Shown here: in pieces, positions 41,467 through 51,070 of the stretch
Numbering within the stretch: position 1 is the stretch's first letter
Layout: the number at the start of each line of letters is the position of its first letter
Position numbers and translations under genes: made by a program
Origin: Flavobacterium jejuense
GTDB taxonomy: Bacteria; Bacteroidota; Bacteroidia; Flavobacteriales; Flavobacteriaceae
Length of the DNA stretch: 64,000 nucleotides
Direction: 5' to 3'
Assembly: GCF_006491595.2 (NCBI RefSeq)
Contig: NZ_VEVQ02000005.1
Coordinates: 287,582-351,581, forward strand
The notes under the pieces: model-generated
What the model saw: the letters and a program-made list of their open reading frames with translations, nothing else
What the model was told of the DNA's origin: nothing
Database searches by the model: none

Positions 41467-41883
41467 ATGAAAAAAATCCTTACCATTTTGGCTGCCATTT
41501 TTATATTGACAGCTTCTTATTCTCAAGAAGAGACTAAAACTGATGCCATCACCGTGTATATCATAAGAAATACGAAATCAATGGGAGCATTAACAAAGTT
41601 TAAAGTATTTGTTGATGATGCACTTAAGTGTAAGCTTAAAAACCAACATTATATTAAGACTGTTTTATCACCTGGATTGCATAAATTTTCCGTTCAAATG
41701 AGTGGTTCCAATGCAAAAACTGACATTGATCATTTTGAATTAACATTAGAACCCAATAAAACCTACTATTTAAATGTTGAAACACCTGGATCTGTATTAG
41801 GATCGAGTTCTTTTATAGAAATTACCGATCACACAGCAGAAAAAATGATCCCTAAATTAAATGAACAAAAAGATTGTTTATAA
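41467..41883 (+). CDS. DUF2846-type secreted protein
   Basis: 138 residues. Signal peptide MKKILTILAAIFILTASYSQ. The mature part FKVFVDDALKCKLKNQHYIKTVLSPGLHKFSVQ, then LEPNKTYYLNVE, is the DUF2846 pattern of a PEGA-like beta sandwich. Likely periplasmic or lipid-free envelope protein; role unknown. Confidence 0.75.
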   Translation: MKKILTILAAIFILTASYSQEETKTDAITVYIIRNTKSMGALTKFKVFVDDALKCKLKNQHYIKTVLSPGLHKFSVQMSGSNAKTDIDHFELTLEPNKTYYLNVETPGSVLGSSSFIEITDHTAEKMIPKLNEQKDCL

Positions 41884-42010
41884 ACTATAGTACAAATATA
41901 TACCTGCTATTTTACTGTTTTTAAATTATAATTTATTAATTCTAGAACTATTTTATAAATCCTATTTCAATAATAGTGGTTACTATATTGCTAATTAAAA
42001 CTTACAATCT

Positions 42011-42853
42011 ATGGAAAATTCATTTAAAACCGTTTCCTTTATTTATAAGGCTATTTCATTTTTTATCTTCTTTTTATCCATTTCCACTTTTTCTCAGGAT
42101 AAAACAGATGTAATCGTGATGCTTGATGGGGAAGAAAAAAAAGGCCAAGTAGTTGCTATTAATGAAAACGTTATCTCGTTTATTTATAGTAATGAAACTT
42201 TAAAATACGAAATTAAAAAGAATGAAATCAGTAAAATTATCTTTGCGAGTGGACGAACTCAGGAATTTTCAAAACAGCCAAGTGATGTTAAAGCAAATCC
42301 TATTTCAAATGCATCAGATAGAAAAGGTAAAATGGCTGTTGTGCCTTTTTTAATTATTACCAATATGGATTCTGTAGATAAAGACGCATTTAGCAGACAA
42401 ATTCAGAGTGATTGTTCCAATATTATCAAACAAGAATCACCTATGATTGATGTAATAGATGTAAGGATAGTGAATGCTACTTTAGCGAAAAATAATATTA
42501 CAGTGAATGACCTTCAAAATATGCTCCCTACTGAATTAGCCGAAGTTTTAGGTGTTGAGTATGTCGTTTTAGGGTCTTATGAAATTGAGAACACAGGTAC
42601 TAGGACTACAGGGTCTTCTGTAAGCACTTATAAATCTAAGAAAGATGACAATAGAAGAAAGGGAACAGAAATCAATTCAGGAAGTTCTACAACAACAGAT
42701 ACTTTCAATTCTAAAATAACTATTGATATTTATAATGATAAAGGCTCTAGTATTTATTCCGCAGCTCGAAAACCTTTTGCGGCAGGTTTAGATAAATATC
42801 ATAGTACGATAAGTTATTTAATAAAAAGAGCCCCTTTTGGTAGTAAAAGATAG
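42011..42853 (+). CDS. Secreted protein with CsgG-like domain
   Basis: 280 residues. An N-terminal signal segment (FIFFLSISTFSQ) is followed by a small SH3-like beta domain (DVIVMLDGEEKKGQVVAINENVISFIYSNETLKYEIKKNEISKIIF). The region from about 100 (KMAVVPFLIITNMDSVDKDAFSRQIQSDCSNIIKQ ... LAEVLGVEYVVLGSYE) resembles the CsgG/TolB-N-like domain found in many envelope proteins. A Ser/Thr-rich insertion lies at about 195-225. Terminator follows. Confidence 0.7.
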   Translation: MENSFKTVSFIYKAISFFIFFLSISTFSQDKTDVIVMLDGEEKKGQVVAINENVISFIYSNETLKYEIKKNEISKIIFASGRTQEFSKQPSDVKANPISNASDRKGKMAVVPFLIITNMDSVDKDAFSRQIQSDCSNIIKQESPMIDVIDVRIVNATLAKNNITVNDLQNMLPTELAEVLGVEYVVLGSYEIENTGTRTTGSSVSTYKSKKDDNRRKGTEINSGSSTTTDTFNSKITIDIYNDKGSSIYSAARKPFAAGLDKYHSTISYLIKRAPFGSKR

Positions 42854-42859
42854 ATAATT

Positions 42860-42894
42860 AAAACGGTTTATAAGTAGAATTATAAACCGTTTTT
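42860..42894 (+). terminator. Terminator after the CsgG-like gene
   Basis: AAAACGGTTTATA / TATAAACCGTTTT perfect 13-bp stem with a T run. Confidence 0.92.
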
Positions 42895-43137
42895 ATTTCT
42901 ATATAGAACACCCATTTTTTCTATCGATTTCTTCTATCTTTTAAATTTATAAATTTTTAGAAGTGAATCGTAAAACTCTATAATTTAAACGATTAAAATA
43001 GAATATAATTTAATTCTTAATCTGAATATTTGGTTTTCATGGCATTTAGTAAATACCTTTTTTTGTTATTTAGTGTAATTAATCTTTAAGAAAAATTAAA
43101 AAATTTAACCAAACGAGATAATTAAGAGGAAATTTTA

Positions 43138-43905
43138 TTATTTAAGTTCCATGAGAATACCTATAGCAATACTAATTATAAATAGTAAAGCAAAGAAGCC
43201 TACAATTAATAAAATGAAGAATAGGGTTCGTAAAAGTAATGTCTTCCTACTTAACCCAAATATTTTTTTAAAGGCATACGCAAAATAAAACATTTGAAAC
43301 AAAAACATTAGCATGTTAATAGTTACTATGAGTTTGCTATTAATAGCTGAGAAAAGTAAAACAATTGTGGTAATGATAGTAGCTTCAGAATAGAGATAAA
43401 TGTTAATGATAAAATGTTCTGCCCAGTTATAATCTTTGCATTTTGAAAATAAAATTTTAGAAAACAATACATAAACAGGTATAAAAAGTACAGCCATAAC
43501 ATTAGAGTACTCTGCTATATACGAATTTATTTTTAACGCCATTTCTTTTTGCGTTTCGTTATCATAAGAAGCAACAGTAGCCTCCATCATTTTACTGTAA
43601 TCTATAAAACCTTTTTGTATCAAATAAAAATACAAACCCGATAAAGTTAGAGCAAAAGCAAAATAAGAAATGGGATTAAAATACTTCACCCTTTTCCCTT
43701 CTACATAACCATTAATTACCTCTTGTGGTTGCTTTAATAAAGTGAGAAAGGTTTGATAAAATTTATTATCAATGTTAAAGAACTTATCTAAAATTTCGGC
43801 AGAAATTGTTTTAAAAGTAATTCTATTTACAATTACTTTTCCGCCACATTCTGGGCAAAACTTTTGATTAGTAGTTAATTGGTTTTGGCAATTCTTACAC
43901 TCCAT
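43138..43905 (-). CDS. DUF3667-type zinc-ribbon membrane protein
   Basis: 255 residues. N-terminal zinc ribbon (ECKNCQNQLTTNQKFCPECGGK, two CxxC pairs), then FNIDNKFYQTFLTLLKQPQEVINGYVEGKRVKYFNPISYFAFAL, the signature of DUF3667. Five or six membrane helices follow. Members are common in Bacteroidota with unknown function, possibly in membrane protein quality control or sensing. Confidence 0.85.
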   Translation of the reverse strand: MECKNCQNQLTTNQKFCPECGGKVIVNRITFKTISAEILDKFFNIDNKFYQTFLTLLKQPQEVINGYVEGKRVKYFNPISYFAFALTLSGLYFYLIQKGFIDYSKMMEATVASYDNETQKEMALKINSYIAEYSNVMAVLFIPVYVLFSKILFSKCKDYNWAEHFIINIYLYSEATIITTIVLLFSAINSKLIVTINMLMFLFQMFYFAYAFKKIFGLSRKTLLLRTLFFILLIVGFFALLFIISIAIGILMELK

Positions 43906-44121
43906 GGTTTGATGATTTATTTTTCAAATATATATTAAATTTTTTTTGAATACTCAAAAATAGTCTGTTGTTTTACTTAGAATACATCTTGTACAACTAA
44001 AAAGGATAGTTTATGTTTGTAGGTATAAAAGAATTAAAAATAACTTGAACTTGTACTAAAGCTATAGTAGCTTGTACATACAAATTAATGAGTTCTTTTC
44101 ATTATTAACTGAACCTTTTGA

Positions 44122-45057
44122 ATGAGAAATACACTATTCCTATTCTTCGCCCTATTTTGTTACAATCTTATGGCACAAGACAATACAATTGAAAAAGTGA
44201 TACTGGATTTTAATTATTTTAAACATTACGATACACAGTATACAATTGATTTTAATAAAAATAAGGTGTTTTGTAAAATGAAGCATAAAATACCTAAAAA
44301 TAAAGAGAAAATACTTTCAATAAAAATATACAGTTTTACTAGTCAACAAGTAACAAAATTCAAAAAAGAATTAAATCAAAATATTCCAAATTCAAACATT
44401 CATAAATCAGAATCTGCTCTTGATGGTGGAGGATTTATTATAAGTTATTTCAAAAAAGATGGTACTACTTCGAAATTATCAACAAGAAATATCTCTAGAA
44501 ACTCAAAAAAGTATAAAGCAGAATTTAATTTAATTGATAGTTTCTTTGAGTTCATCTATTCTGTTGTAGATGATGATGAGGGATTAAAAATCCTTGATGA
44601 ATCGTATGAACCTTATTTTTATGGTTTACCAATTAGAAAAGTTGCAGAAAATCCTTTAGAATATAAAATTTGGGGAAGCATAAGTGGTGATGTAACTTGG
44701 AACAATCAATTAACTCCTTTTTTAGATGGTTTACCTAAAAATCAATGTATAATTATAGATTGTGATAATCAATTAAGTTACTCTTGGCAAGAAGACATTT
44801 TAAGATTGTATATTTTAAAAAATTCAACTATTCAATTTGCAAATATGGATTGGTTAAAACACACAAGAGAATATCTGATTGAATTTAAAGAGGAACTTAA
44901 AACATGTAAAGATAATGAAGAGGAAATGGAAAAGCTAAAGAAAACCACAACCTATGATTTATACATGAATAATACAACCGAAATTAATAAATGGTTAGAA
45001 ATACCCAAAAACTCCATTTCAAAAACAGTGGAACAATGTAGAGAAAACTGTCGCTAA
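44122..45057 (+). CDS. Secreted protein of unknown function
   Basis: 311 residues. Signal peptide MRNTLFLFFALFCYNLMAQ. The central part has GGGFIISYFKKDGTTSKLSTRNIS and a later IWGSISGDVTWNNQLTPFLDGLPKNQCIIIDCDNQLSYSWQEDILRLYI, which hints at a compact alpha/beta domain. No family was recognised. The C-terminal 60 residues are charged and helical. Confidence 0.6.
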   Translation: MRNTLFLFFALFCYNLMAQDNTIEKVILDFNYFKHYDTQYTIDFNKNKVFCKMKHKIPKNKEKILSIKIYSFTSQQVTKFKKELNQNIPNSNIHKSESALDGGGFIISYFKKDGTTSKLSTRNISRNSKKYKAEFNLIDSFFEFIYSVVDDDEGLKILDESYEPYFYGLPIRKVAENPLEYKIWGSISGDVTWNNQLTPFLDGLPKNQCIIIDCDNQLSYSWQEDILRLYILKNSTIQFANMDWLKHTREYLIEFKEELKTCKDNEEEMEKLKKTTTYDLYMNNTTEINKWLEIPKNSISKTVEQCRENCR

Positions 45058-45164
45058 AAAATCATTTTTAATAATTGCTAGATTTAGAAAACTATTTGGA
45101 AATAAAATAACAAGAGTGAATCTAATAATGATAAAGAAATTTTACCACAATATACTTCCTAAAT

Positions 45165-45608
45165 ATGAACCATTATAAATTTAATTTTTATGAAAAAAAA
45201 GAATTCGTTTCAGTAATTAAAATTGAAATTCCTAAACTTATTGAAATATATGATCAGGAAATTAGATATTATCACAATTACTGTAAAAAACTTCCAAAAG
45301 ATGCACCAAGGCACATTGAATTTAGAGAAATAAGTAAACTAAAAGCAAAATTAGTTGAAGGATTGACTGAAAAGGTTGATATTGATTTCGGAAATAATGA
45401 AGACTATGTTTCTTCTTTTTCAATGAAAATTGTTCGTAAGATTGATTTCCATTCGATTTATTGTAAAAAATGCGAGAAGGAATATTTTAAAAATGAAGTT
45501 TGTTTTACAGATTGGACAACTGGAAGTGGATTAGCTGCGTCAGGTGGAAAATCAGTGTTTTGTTTAAATAATCATTTTATCTGCGGCTTTTTAGAATGGG
45601 ATTCTTAA
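45165..45608 (+). CDS. Putative zinc-binding protein of unknown function
   Basis: 147 residues, cytoplasmic. A helical N-terminal half is followed by a C-terminal half with cysteines in a zinc-finger-like arrangement (YCKKCEKEYFKNEVCFTDWTTG ... SVFCLNNHFICGF). No family was recognised. It starts 107 bases after the previous gene. Confidence 0.6.
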   Translation: MNHYKFNFYEKKEFVSVIKIEIPKLIEIYDQEIRYYHNYCKKLPKDAPRHIEFREISKLKAKLVEGLTEKVDIDFGNNEDYVSSFSMKIVRKIDFHSIYCKKCEKEYFKNEVCFTDWTTGSGLAASGGKSVFCLNNHFICGFLEWDS

Positions 45609-45691
45609 AAACTTATACTAACAGCCATTTTAGCTATTGCTAGACTCGGCTTGTATTCAAAATTTTCTCTAAAAATTACATCAAAAGCTTA

Positions 45692-45722
45692 ATAATTCTT
45701 ATCTTTTGACCTAAATTTACGC
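45692..45722 (+). repeat. Dispersed promoter-bearing repeat, copy 6 (partial)
   Basis: Only the right half is kept: ttttgacCTAAATTTACGCAACTAAC, with TAAATTTA at 45712-45719 and the same acgcaac continuation as copy 1. No TTG lies at the -33 position. It is 47 bases upstream of the gene at 45769. Confidence 0.45.
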
Positions 45723-45768
45723 AACTAACACAAGTCTTAAACCATTATTTAGTAGTAAAAACAAAAGA

Positions 45769-46551
45769 ATGAAAAAGAAATATTCGATAGAAGGGAGTTA
45801 CCAAATAAATGGTAATGAAGAAAAAAAATTTGAAATAGAGTTTGACAATCTTCCTGAAAATGAAGAAAAGAACAACAAACTATTGGAATTGCTTAATAAA
45901 CCTTGGAGACTAATTAAAGAAGGTGGAAAATTAGGTGTAAATGGAGTAAAACGTTTTTTAACAGTTCTATTTCTTTTTGCTTTATCAAATACTATTTTAT
46001 TTTTTTATGCTATTAGTCGGTTACTATCAACAGATTTTGAGTTTACAAAAATAGTAATTATACTACTTGTTTTACTTATTGGCTTGGGCATCACAATTTA
46101 TTCTGCATATAGAACATATCAATATGTTATAATAGATACAATGAGAGTTATTTATGAAAATCTATCTTCATTTTTTCAAAAGATAAGCGAGTTAATAATC
46201 GATAAAGTTGAAAATTTATTCCAAGGCAAAGTAAACTTAACTGATAATCAATTAAAAAATGCCTTAGATTTTGGAAAAATGGTTAACTCAAAATATCAAA
46301 AAACTCCAAAATTTCTACGTAAAGGAATCATACTTATTTTAAACAAAATCCCATTTGTTGGAATGCTTATTGATTTAAAAGAAGATATTTCAAAAAACAA
46401 CAAACTTGAAGCAAGTACAAAGCTTTATAATAAAATGGATAGATTCATATCAGACTCCATTTTTGGTAATAACAATACTAGATGGGTATGGTGGTTGCTT
46501 CCTTTTAATATTATTATACTACTTGTTTTGATAAAATTTAAAATAGGATAA
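45769..46551 (+). CDS. Membrane protein of unknown function
   Basis: 260 residues. A soluble N-terminal part (about 1-62) is followed by two membrane helices (about 63-85 and 92-112), a long helical region, an amphipathic or membrane segment near GIILILNKIPFVGMLIDLKED, and a C-terminal anchor (WVWWLLPFNIIILLVLIKF). No recognised domain. It stands alone behind repeat copy 6, again in cassette style. Confidence 0.6.
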   Translation: MKKKYSIEGSYQINGNEEKKFEIEFDNLPENEEKNNKLLELLNKPWRLIKEGGKLGVNGVKRFLTVLFLFALSNTILFFYAISRLLSTDFEFTKIVIILLVLLIGLGITIYSAYRTYQYVIIDTMRVIYENLSSFFQKISELIIDKVENLFQGKVNLTDNQLKNALDFGKMVNSKYQKTPKFLRKGIILILNKIPFVGMLIDLKEDISKNNKLEASTKLYNKMDRFISDSIFGNNNTRWVWWLLPFNIIILLVLIKFKIG

Positions 46552-46715
46552 ACACTACACAACATCGTAATAAAAATAGGCGTTTAGATGTTTAAGAGAT
46601 AGATATTTTTGTCAATTTAACATCCGTTATTAAGCGAAAAATTGGAGTATAAATCTGCAGCCTTTCATACACAAAAACATTGGCTATACTTTCCAAACTA
46701 ATGAAAAATGAAAAA

Positions 46716-46946
46716 ATGAAAAGAATAATTGTCCTCGCTGCATTACTAATTTTTGGTTGCCAATCTCCTAAGAAAACCAAAGAACATCCTTTTAATCAAT
46801 TAACCAACTTAATTGACCAATATGCTGATAATACTTTAGAAAAAGGAAATATTAATTCATTAGCTATAACAATATATAAAGAGGGTCAAGTTTATCTAAA
46901 ATTAGTAAGAAACGTTAATCAACAGTATATTTATAAACAACAATAA
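46716..46946 (+). pseudogene. Truncated serine hydrolase (class C beta-lactamase-like) lipoprotein
   Basis: About 76 residues: lipoprotein signal KRIIVLAALLIFGC, then LIDQYADNTLEKGNINSLAITIYKEGQVYL, which is the usual opening of the beta-lactamase-like serine hydrolase domain. The frame then departs into VRNVNQQYIYKQQ and stops; the SxxK and YxN catalytic motifs are absent. It is interpreted as a 5' fragment left by a deletion. Confidence 0.55.
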
Positions 46947-47025
46947 AAGAAAATTTTTTAATATTTCAGAAATTTAATGGATGAAAACAAATTGACAACA
47001 TTTAAGACCAATCAAAAAAACAGTA

Positions 47026-47802
47026 ATGCTATTTGATACTTTAGAATATATTACCATAGAAAAGCAAACCACAAGTTTTCCAAAACATTTTCACGAAACG
47101 TTTTGTATTTCACTAATTCATCAAGGTGTAGAACAAATTGAATTTGAAAACCATAGTCTTTTTACGGAAGCTGGTAGTATATCGATAACGAACCCTTACG
47201 AAATACACTCTAATCCTATCATCGATGAAGATTCTTGTTTGAAATTTGATACCATTTATGTGCCAAATGCTATCATGAAATCTATTTTAAATGGGGAAAA
47301 TATTAAGTTTATAACCCGACAAATCACTAGTAAAAAAGCGAATGAAGAATTTTTACTAGTAAAAAAGGCTATTGATTCAAAAAATGCGGAACGAATAGAA
47401 TTACATCTATCTGAATTTGCCAATACCTTAAAATGCTATTCACAAGAAAATGAAGAAGAGTATTCCAATTTAAATTTCGATACCTTCAATCCCATAATCG
47501 ATTATATCGAAACCCATATTTTCGATAAATTCAACCTTAATGAGTTATCCAAAATGGCTCACATCAACAAATTTGGATTTGCTAAGAAATTCAAAGTGGC
47601 AACAGGTATGACGCCCATGAATTATATTTTAATGCGGAAAATATTTTCTAGTAAAAAGGCAATTCAATCTGATACAGAACTTACCGATATAGCGTATCAA
47701 TACGGCTTTACTGATATGGCACATTATTCTAAAACGTTTAAGCGTTTTATTGGAATTTCTCCTAAGCAATATAAAGAAAGTACCCTTGTAAAAACAAAAT
47801 AA
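47026..47802 (+). CDS. AraC family transcriptional regulator
   Basis: 258 residues. N-terminal cupin-like ligand domain (SFPKHFHETFCISLIHQGVEQIEFENHSLFTEAGSISITNPYEIHS) and C-terminal AraC HTH (about 155-255: LNELSKMAHINKFGFAKKFKVATGMTPMNYILMRKI ... TDIAYQYGFTDMAHYSKTFKRFIGISPKQYK). Possible regulator of the S41 peptidase gene 57 bases downstream on the same strand. Confidence 0.92.
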   Translation: MLFDTLEYITIEKQTTSFPKHFHETFCISLIHQGVEQIEFENHSLFTEAGSISITNPYEIHSNPIIDEDSCLKFDTIYVPNAIMKSILNGENIKFITRQITSKKANEEFLLVKKAIDSKNAERIELHLSEFANTLKCYSQENEEEYSNLNFDTFNPIIDYIETHIFDKFNLNELSKMAHINKFGFAKKFKVATGMTPMNYILMRKIFSSKKAIQSDTELTDIAYQYGFTDMAHYSKTFKRFIGISPKQYKESTLVKTK

Positions 47803-47859
47803 CCAATATTATACAAGTACCTATCCTTACATACAATTACTTTTGGAAAAAAACAACCA

Positions 47860-49380
47860 ATGAACAAAGTAACGTATCTATTTCTTTTCTTTTTAATACC
47901 AGTAAATCTAGTATTTTCTCAATCTATTAATGATCCCTTCTCGCAAAAAAAGATGACAAAGGATTTTGAAATCTTTAAAAACATACGATTAGAAGCCAAC
48001 TCCGGACTTTACAAATACAGAACAAAAGCACAAATCGATAGTATTTATAATTGGGCTGAAATAGCAATTAAAAAATCAACAACGTATCGCGATTTTTTTA
48101 ATATTATATGCCAACTAACCGATTTTGAAGGCAGTTTACACAATGATACTTATTTACCAAAAAAGATAAGTCAATCCTTAAGAAATGAAGAAAGTGGGTA
48201 TTTCCCTTATCCTATAAAATGGATAGCCAACAAATGGATTATCAATTATGACAAAGGGGAAATTCCTTTAGGGTCTGAAATTCTATCTATCAACGATGAA
48301 AAAATAGAAACTATTGTCAAAAATATTTATAAATATTACACGACAGATGGTGTAAACACTACAGGAAAGCGAATTGGAATAACCAAAAATTTTAGTAAGT
48401 ATTTTCGTTTACATTATGGAAGTTGCAAGCAATTTACCATTACATACAAAACAAAAGAGACAAACGAAATTAAAAAAACAACACTAACAAGTATCTCAAA
48501 TAGTGCATATTCTAAAAATGTAGCTCATAGATATTCGCAACCTTTCGATCAAGTTAATTATAAGCATTGGCAAGAAAATGAAATCTACAATTATAAATCA
48601 ATTGATACAGAAACAGGAATATTAACCATCAATAGTTTTTCAATAGGTAATGAAAATGATCCCAAACATCTAAAATACGTTTCCTTTTTAGATAGTGTTT
48701 TTACTAGCATCAATGCAAAGAATATTAAAAATGTAATAGTTGACATACGTTATAATGGTGGAGGAACTGATCCTAATGATATAGTAACGTATTCTTATTT
48801 AACCAATAGAAATTTTTCAGAAAACAAACAGGCCTGGATTAGTTTCCATAAAATTCCTTATTTGAAATATATTGATTCAAATATTCCTGCCTTTTTAAGA
48901 CCACTAGGTGTTGGGAAATACAATCGAGAATTCCAAAAAGATTTTCCCAAAAAAGAAAAGGAACATTTTTATCAAGACTCTACTAGTAACGACCATAAAG
49001 TTTGGGTACCCAATAAAAATGCCTTTAATGGCTCTGTTTATTTACTAATTAGTCCAAGAGTGGCATCTGCTGGGAGCTTATTTGCTGCCATGGTAGCTGG
49101 TAATCAAAATACAATTGTGATTGGAGAAGAAACAATGGGCAGTTACTATGGGCACAATGGTCATACCAAATTGGAATATGTCCTACCCAATTCAAAGTTA
49201 GGCATTAGTTTTTCAGTTGTAAATTTAGAGCAAGATGTACCCAAAAAAGAGAACCAAGTATACAATAGAGGTATTATTCCAGATTATAAAGTAAGTCAAA
49301 CCTACGAAGACTACCTGAAGCAAAAAGACACACAAATGGACTTTGTACTAGATTTGATAAAAAAGAATAGAGCACAATAA
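47860..49380 (+). CDS. Secreted S41 family (C-terminal processing type) peptidase
   Basis: 506 residues. Signal peptide to about 21 (VNLVFSQ). A PDZ-like region lies near 130-170 (GEIPLGSEILSINDEKIETIV). The S41 catalytic domain has NVIVDIRYNGGGTDPND and YLLISPRVASAGSLFAAMVAGN, where the serine of S-A-G-S is the nucleophile. It is likely periplasmic or outer-membrane associated. It follows the AraC regulator in the same direction. Confidence 0.9.
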   Translation: MNKVTYLFLFFLIPVNLVFSQSINDPFSQKKMTKDFEIFKNIRLEANSGLYKYRTKAQIDSIYNWAEIAIKKSTTYRDFFNIICQLTDFEGSLHNDTYLPKKISQSLRNEESGYFPYPIKWIANKWIINYDKGEIPLGSEILSINDEKIETIVKNIYKYYTTDGVNTTGKRIGITKNFSKYFRLHYGSCKQFTITYKTKETNEIKKTTLTSISNSAYSKNVAHRYSQPFDQVNYKHWQENEIYNYKSIDTETGILTINSFSIGNENDPKHLKYVSFLDSVFTSINAKNIKNVIVDIRYNGGGTDPNDIVTYSYLTNRNFSENKQAWISFHKIPYLKYIDSNIPAFLRPLGVGKYNREFQKDFPKKEKEHFYQDSTSNDHKVWVPNKNAFNGSVYLLISPRVASAGSLFAAMVAGNQNTIVIGEETMGSYYGHNGHTKLEYVLPNSKLGISFSVVNLEQDVPKKENQVYNRGIIPDYKVSQTYEDYLKQKDTQMDFVLDLIKKNRAQ

Positions 49381-49437
49381 ACACTTTTTTTTTATCAATA
49401 ACTGCCATTTGCAGTAATCAGTAGGCACCAATTAAGT

Positions 49438-49480
49438 TCATAATTTTGCACTTATGCTCATTTATACTACATTTACGCAA
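49438..49480 (+). repeat. Dispersed promoter-bearing repeat, copy 7
   Basis: TTTG at 49445-49448, 19 bases, TACATTTA at 49468-49475, then cgcaa. The match to copy 1 is clear in TTTTG-acttatrct-TTTA and in the ending. It lies 46 bases before the gene at 49522. Confidence 0.6.
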
Positions 49481-49521
49481 AAGCAAAATTCATAACCTTT
49501 GTCTGTAATTAAACCAATACT

Positions 49522-50055
49522 ATGAAGAATTACATTCTTTTATGTTTACTTATAACCTTTTCAAATCAATCACTATTTGCTTGTAAATGTCAACAAATTG
49601 ATGATATTAAATCCGATTATGTATCAACTGATGCAATAATTCATGCTAAGGTTATTGCTAAAGAATTTGTAAGTTTTGCAAGTACTGTAAATGAAAAAGG
49701 AATCCAATTAATACAATCTGCATATCATTCTGAAAAAGAAAAAATAGACTTCTTAGAAAAGGACTGGATAATAAAAATCAAAATGGAAATCGTAAGCGTT
49801 TATAAAGGAAAAAAACTTTCAAAATATATTACTGTCTATACCTCTCGACTTGCTGCAACTTGTGGTTATTTGAATTTTGACATCGGACAAGAATATCAAG
49901 TTTATCTATCTAATGATTGTTATTTTGATCATGTATTTAAAAAAGCAGCTTTAAAGTCTAAAAATTATAATGGGTATTGGACAAACGTATGTACAAGAAC
50001 AAAAACCTTTAGTCTAGAAGAAGATAAAAATCTGAAAGCATTAATGGCAAAATGA
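49522..50055 (+). CDS. Secreted netrin/TIMP-like protein
   Basis: 177 residues. Signal peptide MKNYILLCLLITFSNQSLFA, cleaved just before CKCQQIDDIKSDYVSTDAIIHAKVIAKE. The N-terminal C-x-C after cleavage, then KMEIVSVYKGKKLSKYITVYTSRLAATCGYLNFDIGQEYQVYL, follows the TIMP/NTR-like OB-fold pattern with paired cysteines. Such bacterial proteins are uncharacterised. Promoter-repeat copy 7 lies upstream. Confidence 0.7.
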   Translation: MKNYILLCLLITFSNQSLFACKCQQIDDIKSDYVSTDAIIHAKVIAKEFVSFASTVNEKGIQLIQSAYHSEKEKIDFLEKDWIIKIKMEIVSVYKGKKLSKYITVYTSRLAATCGYLNFDIGQEYQVYLSNDCYFDHVFKKAALKSKNYNGYWTNVCTRTKTFSLEEDKNLKALMAK

Positions 50056-50162
50056 TAAACTACATATAATGGTCAAATATAACAATCACCCTGCTTTTGC
50101 TGAAACCTATTAACTGACAGAACTAGTAAAAAGATTACCTATAATTTTAAAATAAATCAACC

Positions 50163-50786
50163 ATGAAACGACTGCTATCCTTATTATTACTTTTCGTTGG
50201 ATTTATTCTATCATGCAACTCAAATAACAGTAAGAAAAGTGATACTTCAACTTCTCGTCTTCTTCCTGAACCTGATGTTTTGGAAAGACTTAACTATCAG
50301 AAAACAAGTATTGATACCCTTTTCAAGTACAGCGAAGATAAGTTACTCGTTTTAGCCAAACTGATTGACAAGAACGAAATAGTACAAATTAAAAACGGTA
50401 ATTTTCCTGAAAACGTGGAAGTTACTTTTAACATTCTCAAAGACAGTTTAGGACAAATTATTTCAGCTTCTGAATTTCCCTTTAGTGAAAGTGGAGATTG
50501 GAATATAACCCTAACACACTACTTTGACAAAGACGGTAAAACTTTTGCTTTTGAAAGACAAACGAACTTTTTTAATAGCATTTGCACAGATGGAGTTGCT
50601 TACGAAACAAAAACTGAATTTTATAACAGTGACTTTCAATTAATTGATAAAATGTATAAACTAGTAGATCAGAATAACAATAGCTTACAAAAAGATAGTT
50701 GTCAATTTCCTTATGACTATGAATACAAAATATTGGCAGATATTGACAACTATTTAAATACAAATAGCATCAAAAACAGTAAGTAA
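50163..50786 (+). CDS. Lipoprotein of unknown function
   Basis: 207 residues. Lipobox FILSC near residue 18 (LLLFVGFILSCNSN). The mature part is a mixed alpha/beta region, FNILKDSLGQIISASEFPFSESGDWNITLTHYFDKDGKTFAFERQT, common to many anonymous Bacteroidota lipoproteins. No family was recognised. Confidence 0.65.
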   Translation: MKRLLSLLLLFVGFILSCNSNNSKKSDTSTSRLLPEPDVLERLNYQKTSIDTLFKYSEDKLLVLAKLIDKNEIVQIKNGNFPENVEVTFNILKDSLGQIISASEFPFSESGDWNITLTHYFDKDGKTFAFERQTNFFNSICTDGVAYETKTEFYNSDFQLIDKMYKLVDQNNNSLQKDSCQFPYDYEYKILADIDNYLNTNSIKNSK

Positions 50787-50875
50787 TAACAATACCTAAC
50801 AATATAACAGTTTTTTGTAATTCGCTTAAGCATTTGAAGTTGATATTGTCTTAGCTACTTCTGGGATGCTTATAG

Positions 50876-50950
50876 CATGACAAGTTTGTGGATATAGTTT
50901 GTAGTTTAGAATAAATAACACAAACACAAAAGCTATCCACAAACTTGTCA
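50876..50950. repeat. Perfect 17-bp inverted repeat with 40-base spacer
   Basis: TGACAAGTTTGTGGATA (50878-50894) and its reverse complement TATCCACAAACTTGTCA (50934-50950) flank an AT-rich loop. The element lies in the 332-base gap between the lipoprotein gene and dnaX. There is no T run, so it is not a plain terminator; it may be a remnant mobile or cassette-type repeat. A minus-strand ORF over it was rejected. Confidence 0.6.
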
Positions 50951-51070
50951 CCCTGTAAAGGGTCTCATTTGCTAAACATCTATTATTGTTTGAAAAATAA
51001 CCCCAATCCACTTTCAACTGACAACTCATAACTCACAACCTACAACAAAAAACTAAAAACTAAATTTCCT

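Noticed and set aside
50826..51029. Minus-strand 67-codon ORF in the spacer before dnaX
   Set aside because: It runs through a perfect inverted repeat and low-complexity DNA; the hydrophobic stretch is a by-product of the repeat. No start signal.
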